Source: Polaribacter sp. SA4-10
GTDB taxonomy: Bacteria; Bacteroidota; Bacteroidia; Flavobacteriales; Flavobacteriaceae
Length of the DNA: 64,000 nucleotides
Direction: 5' to 3'
Assembly: GCF_002163835.1 (NCBI RefSeq)
Contig: NZ_CP019331.1
Coordinates: 2,987,573 to 3,051,572, forward strand
In this document: positions 1 to 10,800 of the stretch, one piece after another
Position numbering within the stretch: position 1 is the stretch's first letter
Layout: the number at the start of each line of letters is the position of its first letter
Notes under the pieces: generated by a model
The model's database searches: none
What the model was told of the DNA's origin: nothing
What the model saw: the letters and a program-made list of their open reading frames with translations, nothing else
Program-made: the position numbers and the translations under genes

Positions 1-642
1 AGAATCTCTTGTTGTACCAGCAATGTCGGTAACAATATTTCTTTCTTCTCCAACTAAGGCGTTAATAAAAGAAGATTTTCCTGCATTTGGTCTACCAACT
101 ACAGCAAATCTTGGTAATTCTTCTTTTTCTAAATCAATTACTTCAGGTTTTGGCATAATTGCAGCAATTGCATCTAAAATATCACCAGTTCCACTTCCGT
201 TTATAGAAGAAATTGTATGATAATCTCCCAATCCTAAATTATAGAATTCAACTGCATCCGCATCACGCATTGCATTATCAACTTTATTGACAGCTGTAAA
301 AATTGGTTTTTTTACCTTTCTTAGCATCTTTGCAACTTCAGCATCCATAGGAGTAATTCCTTCTTCTACATCAACAACAAAAATGATGATGTCTGCTTCT
401 TCAATTGCTAAAGTAACTTGTTTTCTAATTTCTTCTTCAAAAATATCATCAGAGCCAACAACATAACCACCTGTGTCTATTAAAGAAAATTCTTTTCCAT
501 TCCAATCAGATTTTCCGTAATGTCTATCTCTTGTAACTCCACTAACGGAATCTACAATGGCTTCTCTTCTTTGTACTAAACGATTAAAAAGTGTTGACTT
601 TCCTACATTTGGTCTTCCTACAATGGCAACAATACTATTCAT
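1..642 (-). CDS. der: GTPase Der (ribosome assembly), C-terminus beyond the window
   Basis: Double-GTPase of the EngA/Der family, which acts in 50S ribosomal subunit maturation. The first 214 residues are visible. The first G domain starts with the P-loop GRPNVGKS (residues 9-16) and carries DTGG and NKVD motifs. The second G domain begins with GRPNAGKS (183-190) and an IAGTTRD switch just before the window edge. Two tandem G domains separate Der from Era, which lies 0.7 kb away. The start at 642 follows a TATCTTTG box at 661-668. The KH-like C-terminal domain is outside the window. Confidence 0.96.
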   Translation of the reverse strand, partial: MNSIVAIVGRPNVGKSTLFNRLVQRREAIVDSVSGVTRDRHYGKSDWNGKEFSLIDTGGYVVGSDDIFEEEIRKQVTLAIEEADIIIFVVDVEEGITPMDAEVAKMLRKVKKPIFTAVNKVDNAMRDADAVEFYNLGLGDYHTISSINGSGTGDILDAIAAIMPKPEVIDLEKEELPRFAVVGRPNAGKSSFINALVGEERNIVTDIAGTTRDS

Positions 643-660
643 CTCTATTGATATTTTTTG

Positions 661-668
661 CAAAGATA
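661..668 (-). promoter_or_regulatory. der promoter -7 box (TATCTTTG)
   Basis: On the minus strand the sequence reads TATCTTTG, matching the Bacteroidota sigma consensus TAnnTTTG, and ends 18 nt before the der start codon. This implies a very short 5' leader. Confidence 0.7.
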
Positions 669-722
669 CAATTACTATATGATAAATAATTGTAAATTTA
701 AACCGTTATACATGCCTTTTTT

Positions 723-1241
723 ATGGATAAAAAAAAGAATCTTTTAATTGAAAAGAGAAATAGTGAGGTTTTTCTTCGTCCAAGATTTGCTATTGATTTG
801 GAGGAAAATGCTAAAATTGTTTTAAATCGTTTTTCTGATGAATTTAAAAAGGAAGAAACAACGTTTAGAGGAAGCGTTATTGATGGACATGTTTTTATCG
901 CTGTTTCTAAAAAAGAAGAACACTTTTGGTCTCCTCAATTACATTTAGAAATTTTAGAGACAACTGAAAAAACATCACTTTTAAACGGATTGTTTGGACC
1001 AAATCCTCAAGTATGGACACTTTTTATGTTTATTCATTTTGTAATAGGAATTAGCTTTTTAGGATTTGCAGTTTTCCTGTACACTAAAATGTCTTTAAAT
1101 GAGCCAATCATTTTTCCATTAATAATGATGTTTGTTTTACCACTTGTTTGGACAATCCTTTATTTTTTAGGGAAAACAGGAAAAGATACAGGGAAATCTC
1201 AAATGAAAGATTTACATGATTTTATGATAAAAGTAATCTAG
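723..1241 (+). CDS. small membrane protein of unknown function
   Basis: This 172-aa protein has a charged cytosolic-looking N-terminal half (about 1-95) with no recognised motif. Two hydrophobic segments follow (about 100-122 and 127-150) and then a basic tail. It sits between the divergent der and convergent era genes. Database annotations in this neighbourhood sometimes carry over the name GTP-binding protein, but no P-loop or NKxD motif is present. The function is unknown. Confidence 0.8.
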   Translation: MDKKKNLLIEKRNSEVFLRPRFAIDLEENAKIVLNRFSDEFKKEETTFRGSVIDGHVFIAVSKKEEHFWSPQLHLEILETTEKTSLLNGLFGPNPQVWTLFMFIHFVIGISFLGFAVFLYTKMSLNEPIIFPLIMMFVLPLVWTILYFLGKTGKDTGKSQMKDLHDFMIKVI

Positions 1242-1313
1242 ATTTCCTGTCTTTACAAGAATGACAATCTCATTGAATCTTATAAGTTAAAAAACCTAGG
1301 AACGTTTTTTTAA

Positions 1314-2198
1314 TTAACGTTGATTATAACCAAATCGTTTTAACTGAGTTTTATCACTTCTCCAATTTTTATTCACCTTTACATAGAGCTCTATAAAAAC
1401 CTTTTTCTCGAAAAATTGTTCTAAATCCTTTCTTGCTTCTGCACCAACTCTTTTTATTGCAGCTCCTTTATGACCAATGATAATTCCTTTTTGAGTTTCG
1501 CGTTCAACCATAATAACAGAACGAATTCTAACAATGTTTTCTTCTTCTGTAAACTCTTCAGTTTCAACTTCAACAGCATACGGAATTTCTTTCTTATAGT
1601 GGATTAGAATTTTTTCTCTAATTTTTTCATTCACAAAAAAACGTTCTGGTTTATCTGTTAATTGATCTTTTGGGTAATATGGTGGCGCTTCAGGAAGTAA
1701 TTCAACTATTTTTTCAAATAAGCTATCCACATTAAAACGTTCTAGAGCAGAAATTACAGATACAAATGCATTTGGTACTTTTTCTTTCCAATATTCAATT
1801 TTCTCTTCTACCTCTTCTTGAGAGGAAGTGTCAATTTTATTCAGTAATAAAATTACAGGTATTTCACTGTGTATTATTTTGTTAAAGAAAGCTTCATTTT
1901 TTAATTCTTTCTCTCCAACTTCTACCATGTAAATTAAAATATCGGCATCATCTAGTGCAGATTTCACAAAATCCATCATAGAAGATTGCAATTCATAGGC
2001 TGGTTTTATGATTCCTGGAGTATCAGAAAAAACTATTTGATAATCATCATCATTCACAATTCCTAAGATTCTATGTCTTGTAGTTTGTGCTTTTGAAGTT
2101 ATAATTGATAGTTTTTCGCCTACTAAAGCGTTCATTAAGGTAGATTTACCTACGTTAGGGTTTCCTATAATATTTACAAAGCCAGCTTTATGTATCAT
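1314..2198 (-). CDS. era: GTPase Era
   Basis: Single G domain followed by a KH RNA-binding domain; Era binds the 3' end of 16S rRNA during 30S maturation. The P-loop GNPNVGKS is at residues 12-19, with DTPG and NKID motifs further on. The C-terminal KH segment contains GHKGAAIKRVG. The protein is 294 aa, normal for Era. The frame stays open to an ATG at 2234, but the TATCTTTG box at 2203-2210 lies downstream of that codon. The conserved start MIHKAGF at 2198 is therefore chosen. The gene converges with the membrane-protein gene on its 3' side. Confidence 0.96.
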   Translation of the reverse strand: MIHKAGFVNIIGNPNVGKSTLMNALVGEKLSIITSKAQTTRHRILGIVNDDDYQIVFSDTPGIIKPAYELQSSMMDFVKSALDDADILIYMVEVGEKELKNEAFFNKIIHSEIPVILLLNKIDTSSQEEVEEKIEYWKEKVPNAFVSVISALERFNVDSLFEKIVELLPEAPPYYPKDQLTDKPERFFVNEKIREKILIHYKKEIPYAVEVETEEFTEEENIVRIRSVIMVERETQKGIIIGHKGAAIKRVGAEARKDLEQFFEKKVFIELYVKVNKNWRSDKTQLKRFGYNQR

Positions 2199-2202
2199 GA
2201 TG

Positions 2203-2210
2203 CAAAGATA
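2203..2210 (-). promoter_or_regulatory. era promoter -7 box (TATCTTTG)
   Basis: The minus-strand TATCTTTG ends only 4 nt before the era ATG at 2198. The predicted transcript is leaderless or nearly so, which also rules out the upstream in-frame ATG at 2234. Confidence 0.65.
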
Positions 2211-2292
2211 GTTTGTTTTTGTATTTTCCATCATAATTTATGATGGAAAAAAATAAATGAAATAAAGTTTGGTCAGTTGTTTAAATAAGATG

Positions 2293-2300
2293 TATCTTTG
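2293..2300 (+). promoter_or_regulatory. promoter of initiator tRNA (TATCTTTG)
   Basis: TATCTTTG lies 72 nt upstream of the tRNA. A TTTG element at 2268-2271 is spaced 21 nt upstream, fitting the Bacteroidota -33/-7 architecture. Confidence 0.6.
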
Positions 2301-2371
2301 CAGTCGAAAATAACGGATCGAATTTTATGAGTCGAGAGTTAAAAGCTAAGTCATTATTTTTGAAATTACAA

Positions 2372-2444
<73 letters not shown>

Positions 2445-2468
2445 CTACTTTAAATAAGTGTAAAACAG

Positions 2469-2496
2469 CAGTTTAGGTCTCTAAACTGTTTTTTTT
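2469..2496 (+). terminator. intrinsic terminator after tRNA-fMet
   Basis: The inverted repeat CAGTTTA / TAAACTG with loop GGTCTC is followed by a run of eight T. It begins 25 nt after the tRNA 3' end. Confidence 0.85.
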
Positions 2497-2815
2497 ATGC
2501 AATCAATTTATGAATACCAGAGCGATGAGCGACAATAGTTTTGAATAAAGCTACTACTGTTTTGTTCAATAGCTTACTGATTGAATATAAATGATTGTTT
2601 TTTTGATGACCTAAAGGTAGAATTCCTTGTAAACCTTATTTTAATCCTTCAATCTATCTAAGATTAAAAACTTAAGGTCAGTATTTAGGAGCATTCCTAA
2701 ATATCTTAATTAGTAAATTGTATCATAAATAGATAAAGTTCGAAGTAATAATAGTACATTAATTGAGAAAACCATACATTGTATTCATAAATTAATTATG
2801 TAAAGATTAAAGTGC
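2495..2815 (-). other. intergenic stretch with a decayed 3' gene fragment
   Basis: No intact gene is present. On the minus strand, from about 2640 to a stop at 2495-2497, an uninterrupted stretch of roughly 46 codons reads like a protein C-terminus; it includes ISKLLNKTVVALFKTIVAHR and ends in HKLIA. There is no start codon and I do not recognise the family. The remainder up to the next gene is AT-rich and featureless. Confidence 0.3.
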
Positions 2816-3751
2816 ATGAAAACAATATTAGTAACAGGTGGTGCCGGTTTTATAGGTTCTCATTTATGTGAACGATTACTTAGAGAGGGGAATGAAGTTA
2901 TATGTTTAGATAACTTTTTTACAGGTTATAAACGAAATGTTCTAAAATTAACATCAAACCCTAATTTTGAAATAGTAAGACATGATGTTACCAACCCATA
3001 TTATGCAGAAGTTGATGAAATTTACAATTTAGCTTGTCCTGCAAGTCCTATAAGTTATCAATATGATCCTATTAAAACAATTAACACTTCAGTTATTGGA
3101 GCTGTCAATATGTTAGGTTTAGCCAAAAGAGTGAACGCCAAAGTTTTACAAGCAAGTACAAGTGAAGTTTATGGAGACCCTACAATTCATCCTCAAACAG
3201 AAGATTATTGGGGCAATGTAAACCCCATAGGATTAAGGTCTTGTTACGATGAAGGAAAAAGGTGTGCTGAATCATTATTTGTAAACTATCATCAACAAAA
3301 TAATGTTAAAATAAAAATCATACGTATTTTCAACACGTATGGTCCAAACATGGATATAAATGATGGTAGAGTAGTTTCAAATTTCATTGTTCAGTCTTTA
3401 AAAGGAAAAGATATTACTATTTATGGAGATGGAACTCAAACACGTTCATTCCAATATGTAAACGACCTTATTGAAGGAATGATTAGAATGATGAATTCAG
3501 AAGATTCTTTTTTAGGACCTGTAAATATTGGAAATCCTAATGAATTTTCAATGTTAGAGTTGGCTAAGACTATAATTAAACTGACAAACTCAAAGTCTAA
3601 AGTCATCTTTAAACCATTGCCAATGGATGATCCTAAACAAAGACAACCAAATATTGATTTGGCAAAGAAAAGGTTAAATGGGTGGGAGCCAAAAATTGAA
3701 TTAGAAGAAGGTCTTAGTAAAACAATTGAATATTTTAAAAGTATTATATAA
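2816..3751 (+). CDS. UDP-glucuronate decarboxylase-like SDR epimerase
   Basis: Extended short-chain dehydrogenase of 311 aa. The NAD-binding GGAGFIG is at residues 8-14, and the catalytic YDEGK is at 144-148. Family signatures [24 protein letters not shown] and [12 protein letters not shown] are all typical of UXS enzymes, which convert UDP-glucuronate to UDP-xylose for surface polysaccharides. The gene is isolated here with no adjacent glycosyltransferases. The protein is a little shorter than eukaryotic UXS, which has an N-terminal anchor. Another NDP-sugar epimerase specificity is less likely given the NLACPASP motif. Confidence 0.9.
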   Translation: MKTILVTGGAGFIGSHLCERLLREGNEVICLDNFFTGYKRNVLKLTSNPNFEIVRHDVTNPYYAEVDEIYNLACPASPISYQYDPIKTINTSVIGAVNMLGLAKRVNAKVLQASTSEVYGDPTIHPQTEDYWGNVNPIGLRSCYDEGKRCAESLFVNYHQQNNVKIKIIRIFNTYGPNMDINDGRVVSNFIVQSLKGKDITIYGDGTQTRSFQYVNDLIEGMIRMMNSEDSFLGPVNIGNPNEFSMLELAKTIIKLTNSKSKVIFKPLPMDDPKQRQPNIDLAKKRLNGWEPKIELEEGLSKTIEYFKSII

Positions 3752-4022
3752 GCCAAAAATATTTTCATCAAGTTGTGTTGATCTATTCTCTAATCCTTTT
3801 TCCTTTAACCATCTGCCATAAACGTTATTTCTTCCCGATTTTGATTTGCTATGGTCAATTTCATTTGTGCCCTAAAAACTTATAGTAGGGTTTAATTCAA
3901 ATTTCGTTAGATACTTTTTAAAGTAGATGGGTTTCAGGTTCACGGCTACCTTTAGCATGTGAAGCGTAGCAAATGTTTATGGTTTATGATTTCATATACA
4001 TTGTTAGCAGTACTTATATGTG
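3752..4022. other. gene-free gap with cassette-like boundary motif
   Basis: No gene is visible. Near its right end (about 4000-4014) it holds ATATACATTGTTAGC, whose reverse complement resembles TGCTAACATGTTTGTATA at about 5584-5601 on the far side of the ClsC-like gene. The two therefore form diverged inverted flanks of that gene. Confidence 0.3.
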
Positions 4023-5573
4023 TTATAAAATTTCTTTTGGAATTATTTTTCTCGTCCATGTTTTTAAACGCTTAAAGTTATTTACCTCTGAATCTGGGTT
4101 GTATTCTAATGTTGTTTCCCATGAATTTTCTGGTTTAAACTCTATTTCCATACCTTTTAAGACACCTCTAGAAATTTTATCAGAGCGAACAATAACAACA
4201 CATTCTGTATTTAAATTTGCACTTCTAGGGTCAAGATTAAATGTTCCAATAACTGTTATTTTGTTATCAATAATCATGGATTTTGCATGAAGTCCAAATA
4301 TTGGTTTATAATCTAACTTTAATTGTAATTCTCCAGTCATTATTTTTGTCCGTTCTGCCGCATCTGGACGAAATTCATATATTCTAACTCCTGTTTTTAA
4401 TAATTTATTTCTGTCTGTTTGGTAGCTACTAAAGGCCTCTAGATTGTCTGTTGAGGCCAAGCTATTAGTAAGTATTCTAATTTTTACACCACGTTTAACG
4501 GCTTCTTTAAATAGATTTTGACTCAGTTCAGTGGTGATTAAATAGGGTGTTTGAATATCTATGGATGATTTGGCATTTTTAACCAAATCGATTAATGCAC
4601 TTGTTGAAACACCGCCACCACCCAAACCATTTGCTCCATCATTTTTCCCTGGCATATCAGAAATGAACGCTACATCATTCAACCATACTAAATCACCAGA
4701 ATTTTTAATCGTATTAAAAGCAGTTGGTAAAGACGCTATTCTTTCTCTTATTTGTGGCCAGAAATTATCTGGATTACATGCATATTCATGCAGGTTCTTA
4801 AACCTATTTTCTGAAGTTATGTTTTTAGGTTTTTCTTTAATTATACTTGTAATATTTCTACTTAACGAGCTATTCCAAAATTGATCAAATGATCTATTTA
4901 CTTTTTGTGATTCTTTACCTAATAATAGAATATCTCTATCCCTAAAGTTATATTCATGATCATAGTCAAAATATTCATCTGCAATATTGCGGCCACCTGT
5001 AATTACTACTTTACCGTCTACTATAAACGTTTTGTTATGCATCCGTTGATTAGCAGATCTAAAATCTGTTGTAAATTTTTTAATTTTTTCAATGATATTC
5101 TTTCCTAAATTAACCCCTGGATTATATATTTTAACCGTAATATTCTCATGAGAATTAAAAATTAAAATATCTTCAATATCTGCATCAACCATTATGTCAT
5201 CAACAATAATTCTTACTTTAACTCCACGGTCAGCCGCTCTTATTAAATAATCACAAGCGATAAGTCCTACATTGTCTGTTGAAAAAATGAAGTATTGAAT
5301 ATCTATCGTTTTTTCAGCATATTCACTTAACCATGCCCTAGCTATCATTGAACCACTTCCATCTTCTAGCACATAAACTCCCGTTTTGGTGCTCATCAGT
5401 TCAGCAACATCCTTAAGTTCCTTGGAAAGGGTTGTGCTTTCATTTCTATGAATATTCGAACAAAAATCTGTTTCTGGTGTAAACTTCTTTGTTTCATTAC
5501 AAGATGCTAATACAAGCACAGCAGCTGTATAATAATATTTAAATTTTAAAATTAATTTAATGTGATTTATCAT
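4023..5573 (-). CDS. phospholipase D family lipoprotein (ClsC-like)
   Basis: This 516-aa protein has a signal peptide ending in the lipobox LASC, so it is predicted to be a lipoprotein. Two HxKx4D motifs are intact: HNKTFIVD at residue 179 and HAKSMIID at 429. They are followed by GGRNIADEYFD and GTFNLDPRS respectively, the pattern of the ClsC/YmdC cardiolipin-synthase group. The likely activity is phosphatidyl transfer or phospholipid hydrolysis at the envelope. It stands alone on the minus strand between regions with diverged cassette-type repeats, suggesting acquisition as a single gene. Confidence 0.88.
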   Translation of the reverse strand: MINHIKLILKFKYYYTAAVLVLASCNETKKFTPETDFCSNIHRNESTTLSKELKDVAELMSTKTGVYVLEDGSGSMIARAWLSEYAEKTIDIQYFIFSTDNVGLIACDYLIRAADRGVKVRIIVDDIMVDADIEDILIFNSHENITVKIYNPGVNLGKNIIEKIKKFTTDFRSANQRMHNKTFIVDGKVVITGGRNIADEYFDYDHEYNFRDRDILLLGKESQKVNRSFDQFWNSSLSRNITSIIKEKPKNITSENRFKNLHEYACNPDNFWPQIRERIASLPTAFNTIKNSGDLVWLNDVAFISDMPGKNDGANGLGGGGVSTSALIDLVKNAKSSIDIQTPYLITTELSQNLFKEAVKRGVKIRILTNSLASTDNLEAFSSYQTDRNKLLKTGVRIYEFRPDAAERTKIMTGELQLKLDYKPIFGLHAKSMIIDNKITVIGTFNLDPRSANLNTECVVIVRSDKISRGVLKGMEIEFKPENSWETTLEYNPDSEVNNFKRLKTWTRKIIPKEIL

Positions 5574-5953
5574 TTGTTATTGTTGCTAACATGTTTGTAT
5601 AGGAAAATTTACGCTGTTTAAAAACTAAAGTTAATAAATAAAACACAAACGAAGAAAATCCGGGAGGATTTTTATTAGTAACCCCAAACTAGAAATTGTT
5701 TTACACGGCTTAAGGTTGTCTTTTATTTTTTATTTCCATTTTTAATTAAATAATTCTTGAATTTTTAGAATTTTCATTTGCTCTTTTAACATAATAGTCC
5801 TTAATAAAGTCATTATTTTATCTCTCTGTATTGCATTACTCGAATGGTATGTAGCATCAGAATTTAATTCAGGTTTAACTGATTTATACTGATAATTCTC
5901 ATTTTAAGTTACTCGTGAAACAATTACATTTAGCTTTATATTAAAATTGTAAT
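5574..5953. other. gene-free gap containing a diverged repeat
   Basis: No ORF of substance is present. TGCTAACATGTTTGTATA lies near its left end. A roughly 65-bp element at 5655-5719 is similar to one at 6984-7046. The remainder is AT-rich without visible structure. Confidence 0.4.
5655..5719 (+). repeat. diverged intergenic repeat, copy 1
   Basis: It shares the blocks GAGGATTTTT, AGTA, AAACTAG and TTACAC/ATACAA, in the same order and spacing, with 6984-7046. The two copies bracket the broken lipoprotein gene and the 144-aa membrane protein. Confidence 0.5.
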
Positions 5954-6157
5954 ATGAAAGCTATAGACTCGAATTTAAAAGTAGCCGCCCTTTTCTTTGC
6001 AACATTAATATTGCTTCAAGGTTGTATGATTTGCAAATCAGCATCTGTAACACTTTATGAAGCGTCAAAACTTAAGGCTAAAGTTTAAGTGAAGACTTTA
6101 GATAATCAATCTCTAAAGTTTGACAGAATAGAAGTTTTAAATAACAAGCTCTTTTAA
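5954..6157 (+). pseudogene. small lipoprotein gene split by an in-frame stop
   Basis: Reading from ATG 5954, a 44-aa product has a lipoprotein-type leader ending LLQGC. It stops at TAA 6086-6088. The same frame then continues for 22 more codons (VKTLDNQSLKFDRIEVLNN...) to a second stop. The joined reading resembles small flavobacterial lipoproteins with an EASK...VKT.DN.(T/S)LKF.RI pattern. One stop codon appears to have truncated a formerly longer gene. Confidence 0.6.
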
Positions 6158-6185
6158 TCAGATTGAACAAAATTATTTCGGAATA

Positions 6186-6620
6186 ATGAGGATAAGAAAA
6201 TGTATAATTGTGTGGTTTAAGACCATTCTATTCGGAAGTCTATTGGCGACAGTGTTAAGTGTTCCAATAATATTTATAAAAATGAGTTACTATTTAAGGC
6301 CTACAATATCGATTATAATTCCTTTTCTTGTAATAACAATATTAGTAAGCCTTATTGTTTCAATACCAACTATTGCAGTTATGATAAAATTACGAGAATC
6401 CCTTTTGAAAAATAATGCAGCATCAAGTGTTGTTACAAATAAAATTAATTTAATCCATTTGCTTGGTGGCATTATTACATTTATAATAATTGCATTTGCA
6501 TTTGAGTTCGGAAGTTTAGCTTTAATTTTTTTGTTAGTTTATCTGGTTAGTTTTTTCTCAATCGGACACATTTTTTGGCAAAAAGAGTTAAAAACTCCAA
6601 TAGATAGATTAGTACTTTAA
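6186..6620 (+). CDS. four-helix membrane protein of unknown function
   Basis: This 144-aa protein is almost entirely hydrophobic. Predicted helices lie at about 10-32, 40-66, 90-108 and 112-130, with short basic loops and a charged C-terminus. No family is recognised. It sits 28 nt after the broken lipoprotein gene and between the two copies of the 65-bp repeat, so it looks like accessory cargo. Function unknown. Confidence 0.6.
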   Translation: MRIRKCIIVWFKTILFGSLLATVLSVPIIFIKMSYYLRPTISIIIPFLVITILVSLIVSIPTIAVMIKLRESLLKNNAASSVVTNKINLIHLLGGIITFIIIAFAFEFGSLALIFLLVYLVSFFSIGHIFWQKELKTPIDRLVL

Positions 6621-6983
6621 TAAACGATCATGAGAAGATAATTAGAAAAATAATATAAAAAGTATTCAACTTAGGGATGAAAACAGGTCAATTATTTTGA
6701 CCATTGTAAGTCTTTTTATAATCATTGGTGGTGTATTGGGTTCAAGCAATTGGGTAAATTAGGGTATGGTGATATTTATAAGGACAAAACAAAAACTATA
6801 ATGATATTTTAATTAATATTTTTTTTAAATTAATTTATTGATTATCAATTAATTGTAGCCCTTGTTTTTTGTTCAGAAGGGTCAATATTGTGGCCAATGT
6901 TGTAGTATATGGTTTCTTACGTATTTTAAACACCTAATTTAGAAATACAAACCAAAGAGTGTATAACTTTTTTGGGGCAGTTC

Positions 6984-7046
6984 AAAATCTGCGAGGATTT
7001 TTGTAAGTAGGCTAAAAACTAGCTATGAATTATACAAGGTGTGAGC
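6984..7046 (+). repeat. diverged intergenic repeat, copy 2
   Basis: This is the partner of 5655-5719, with shared blocks AAAATC(C/T)G(G/C)GAGGATTTTT and AAACTAG. It ends in ATTATACAAGGTG, a string of the kind seen between accessory genes in flavobacterial genomes. Confidence 0.5.
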
Positions 7047-7152
7047 TATTTTTATTTTCTATTATTTTATGATTCACTATTATCTTTTTTTGTGAGACTA
7101 GTTGCTATTCCTGCACCTATTGCTATTCCTAAAGCAATCTATAAACTTAGAT

Positions 7153-7308
7153 TATCGGTTGCAACTCCAAATAACCGCGAAACCAGGACTTACAAAATAT
7201 TTAGAAGATGATTTGGTTGTTCTCGTTTTAGAGCATGCCAGTTACAGTGCGATGCATTCACTTAATAAAAAAATAAAGAATATTGTTGCTGAAAATTTCG
7301 GTATTTAA
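7153..7308 (+). pseudogene. C-terminal fragment of an unrecognised gene
   Basis: About 51 codons read as protein-like sequence (ITAKPGLTKYLEDDLVVLV and YSAMHSLNKKIKNIVAENF) and end in TAA 7306-7308. Just upstream, the plus-strand frame is antisense to a different relic and has no credible start. I do not recognise the family. It looks like a deletion junction between two former genes. Confidence 0.3.
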
Positions 7309-7821
7309 CATCTTTTTTTTAGAGTTGTTACGTTCTCTAATATAAAAGATTATCTTTTATAAAACTGATAATTCTATCATTTAATCCATTTACTTTTCTG
7401 TTTTAAATTTACACCATTATTTTAATTTTATAAAAGTCAACATGCTAAATTTTAGGGGAAAGAGCTATGAAGTTTTGCATTTCATACTTAAATTATTGTA
7501 TGTTTACACTTGATATAATAAGTATCATACGTATTCTATAGATTTATATAAGAAAACTTAACCTCCCCCCATGACGAAAAACCTGAATTCTCCCCTCTTT
7601 TTTAATCCAATATTTCCGGCAACCCCTCATAACAAAAAGGTATAAAACTTATTTTGTAGTGTGAAAACTGATTTTTTTAAAAAGAAAAAAATTGGAGCTT
7701 ACAGTTAAAATCGTTTTTTTTTATGTCTTTTAACGATTTTAAATGCTTTGTATACTTGCAAGCTTTATTTTTTATAGAAAAGACAATTATTTATTAATTA
7801 TTAACCCCCAAAATTTAACCA

Positions 7822-10800
7822 ATGATTAAATTATTACACAAAAAAATTATCATTTCAGCATTATTTTGCTTTCAGGGTATCGCGATGTTAACCGCGCAAA
7901 CTTCAGAGCAAACGATTAATGGAAATTTAACAAATGATGCTCGAGTAAAAGAGTTTTCTATGGAGCCAGTAAAAGGAACTCCTTCTTTAATTAAAATGAA
8001 TGCAGCAGGAACCACACTTTCTTTAAGTGAGACTCCAGCATTTCTTCAATCTGTATTAGGGTTAGGAGCAACAACTACTTTTGAGGCTGCTAGAACTACA
8101 AATACAGCTCAAGGAATTAAAATTACTGTTTTTCAACAATACAACAACGGTATTAAAGTAGAGCACGGTGTTTTTAAAGCAATTTCGAAGAAAGACATTG
8201 TACAAGGTTTTACTGCTGAATACTATAATTTAGCATCAATTTCTGCAACTCCAACCTTAAGCGAAAGTGCCGCTTTACAAAAAGCATTTGATTTTGTAGG
8301 AGCTACAAGTTATGCTTGGGATTATGTGTTAACTTTAGGAGATTCTCCAGAACATGTTGCAGCCTATAACGAATTGTATCCGAAAGGAGAATTAGTAATG
8401 GTTGATGATTATGGAACCATAGAAATAGATGTTTATTTAGCGTACAAGTTTAATGTGTATGCTGCAGAACCATTATCTCGTGCAGATATTTATGTAGACG
8501 CTACGAATGGTAAAATTCTTTTGAATGACGCAATTATAAAGCATGCAGATGCAAATGGGAAAAATAAAATTGCTAAAACAATTAGACCAAACATAAATAC
8601 ATTCAGCGCCAATGCGAACGGACCACTTAGAACCCTAGTTGCAGTGCCAAAAGATTTAGCAGCAATTGGAGATACTCGTTATGCAGGTAGAAGAAATTTT
8701 GATACTTCATTAAATGAAAATGGATTTTATGAATTAAAGGGAACCACTCCAACAGGAATTCCTAATGAGACTTTTTCTTTTGAAGGAAGAGGAGGAATTC
8801 CATTGAATGTAAATCTTACTGCATTTTCGGAATCTATCTTTGATGGTGACTCAGGTTTATTAGAGGTTTCAGAAACAGCTGATAATGAGTGGAATGCTGA
8901 GGAACATCGAAAAGATAGATTTGATGGACCAGAGGAAAGTTATCCAGCAAAAAACGAAGCAAATAATGATGATGTTGCATTGGATGCGCATTGGGGTGCA
9001 GAAATTGTTTTAAGATATTGGTCTGAGATTCATGAAAGAGAGAGTTATGATAATAAAGGAACAGGAGTTAAAAACTATGTACACTATGGTGATGCATATG
9101 ATAATGCATTCTGGAATGGAACAGCGATGACCTATGGTGATGGAACTTATCAAGGAGGTACATATCCTGATGGGTCTTTTGCTCCTTTAACATCTTTAGA
9201 TGTTTGTGGTCACGAGATTGGTCATGGAGTTTGTGAGTTTACTGCAGATTTAGTGTATGCTAGAGAATCTGGAGCAATGAATGAAGGTTTTTCTGATATC
9301 TGGGCAGCTTCTGTAGAAAACTTTGTTTTAGTAGGAATTGATGGTAAATTACCATACGTCACATGGGGAGTTGGAGAACAAATTGATGAAAGAGATGGAG
9401 GATTAGAGCCTGGTGAAACTGGTTCTAGAGCTTTAAGATGGATGGATGATCCAAAAAATGCAGGTGATCCAGACTGTTATGATGGAGAATTTTGGATACC
9501 AGTTACAGGTCCACTTTGTTTGGAACCGAATACAGGAAACGACCAATGTGGTGTGCATTCTAATAGTGGTGTATTAAACAAATGGTACTATTTAATGGTA
9601 GAAGGTTCTGGACAAGCTATTTCTGAAGGTGCTGGAAAAATCTCTAGGACTGATCCAGTATTACCTAAAGTATTGGTAGAAGATGGAATAACAGATGCAG
9701 GAAATGAATATAAAGTGGAGCCAATTGGGTTTGATAAAGCGGACCAGATTACATACTTAGCGGAAACAACCTTAACGCCAAATGCTACTTTTTTAAATAT
9801 GAGAGATGCTTCTATTTTAGCAGCTCAATTGTTATATGGTGTTGCTTCATATGAAGAAATTCAGGTTACAAATGCTTGGTACGCTGTTGATATTGGTGCA
9901 GCATATGTTCCAGGAGAACCAGATTCGATAGTAGTTTCTCCATTAAATGTTCAAATATTTACAGAGACGAATGAAGTAGATGGTTGTAGTGAAGTGAATT
10001 CATACAATATTGTGCTTATAGGCTATACAGTAGAAGACGCGGTAACAGTAGCGCTTAATTTTGAGGGTACTGCAACAAAAGGTTTAGACTATACGGTATC
10101 TACTCAGACATTAAATTTTCCTGCAGGAAATAGTTCACAAACATTTATAATAAATGTTATTGATGATGTTACTATAGAAGACGCAGCTTCTGAAACAATT
10201 GTAATGTCCTATACATTCAAAGGAGTAGATTTTGAACAAGTATTTACGATAGGAGATGATGATTTTGTACCAAAAACAGGGTTAACAGATATCATTTTCT
10301 TAGAAGAAAATTTTGATGGAGACGATATTCCAGTATCTTGGGAAATGATAGATTACAGTTCAGGAAGCCCATTAGGTGCTAATCTCTGGGCTTATAACGG
10401 AGACGGAACCGAAGCTGGAAGAGCATATATCACACAGCCAGTTTTTACAGGTAATGCAACTTACGACACAAATTCACCTTCTAATACTATTTTAAGATCT
10501 CCGATATTAAATGCGGCTGGAACAAATGATGTTACAGTAAGTTTTGATTGGGAAGCTGGTGGAGAAACAGATGCAACAGACGGGACTATTTTTGATTATG
10601 GTGAATTGCTATATAGTATTGATGGAAAAACATATGTGGGAGTAGATAAATTTGTAGGAGGTGGACCAGGAGGGGCCGCTACTGCTTCAGGTTCTTACTC
10701 TGGTATAATTAGTATTGCAGATGGTTTACCATTTTATATCGGATGGAGATGGACTAATGACGATAATGCTGGTACTCAATTTAGTTTTGCTATAGATAAC

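Larger units (their letters stand above)
6621..7821. other. long gene-poor stretch with gene relics
   Basis: There is no intact gene over 1.2 kb. Two relics are visible. On the minus strand, ending at 7067-7069, about 24 codons read as a glycine-rich C-terminus (IALGIAIGAGIATSLTKKD). On the plus strand, 7153-7308 reads as the C-terminus of another protein. The last 250 bp are the upstream region of the metallopeptidase, and a decayed duplicate of it occurs near 11790-12000. Confidence 0.4.

Noticed and set aside
2199-2234. A longer era reading starting at ATG 2234
   Set aside because: The TATCTTTG promoter box at 2203-2210 lies downstream of this codon and the family begins at MIHKAGF.
4023-5573. 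The ClsC-like gene as part of a defence system because it has PLD domains
   Set aside because: It has a lipoprotein leader and ClsC-type motifs, pointing to envelope lipid metabolism, and no helicase or methyltransferase is adjacent.
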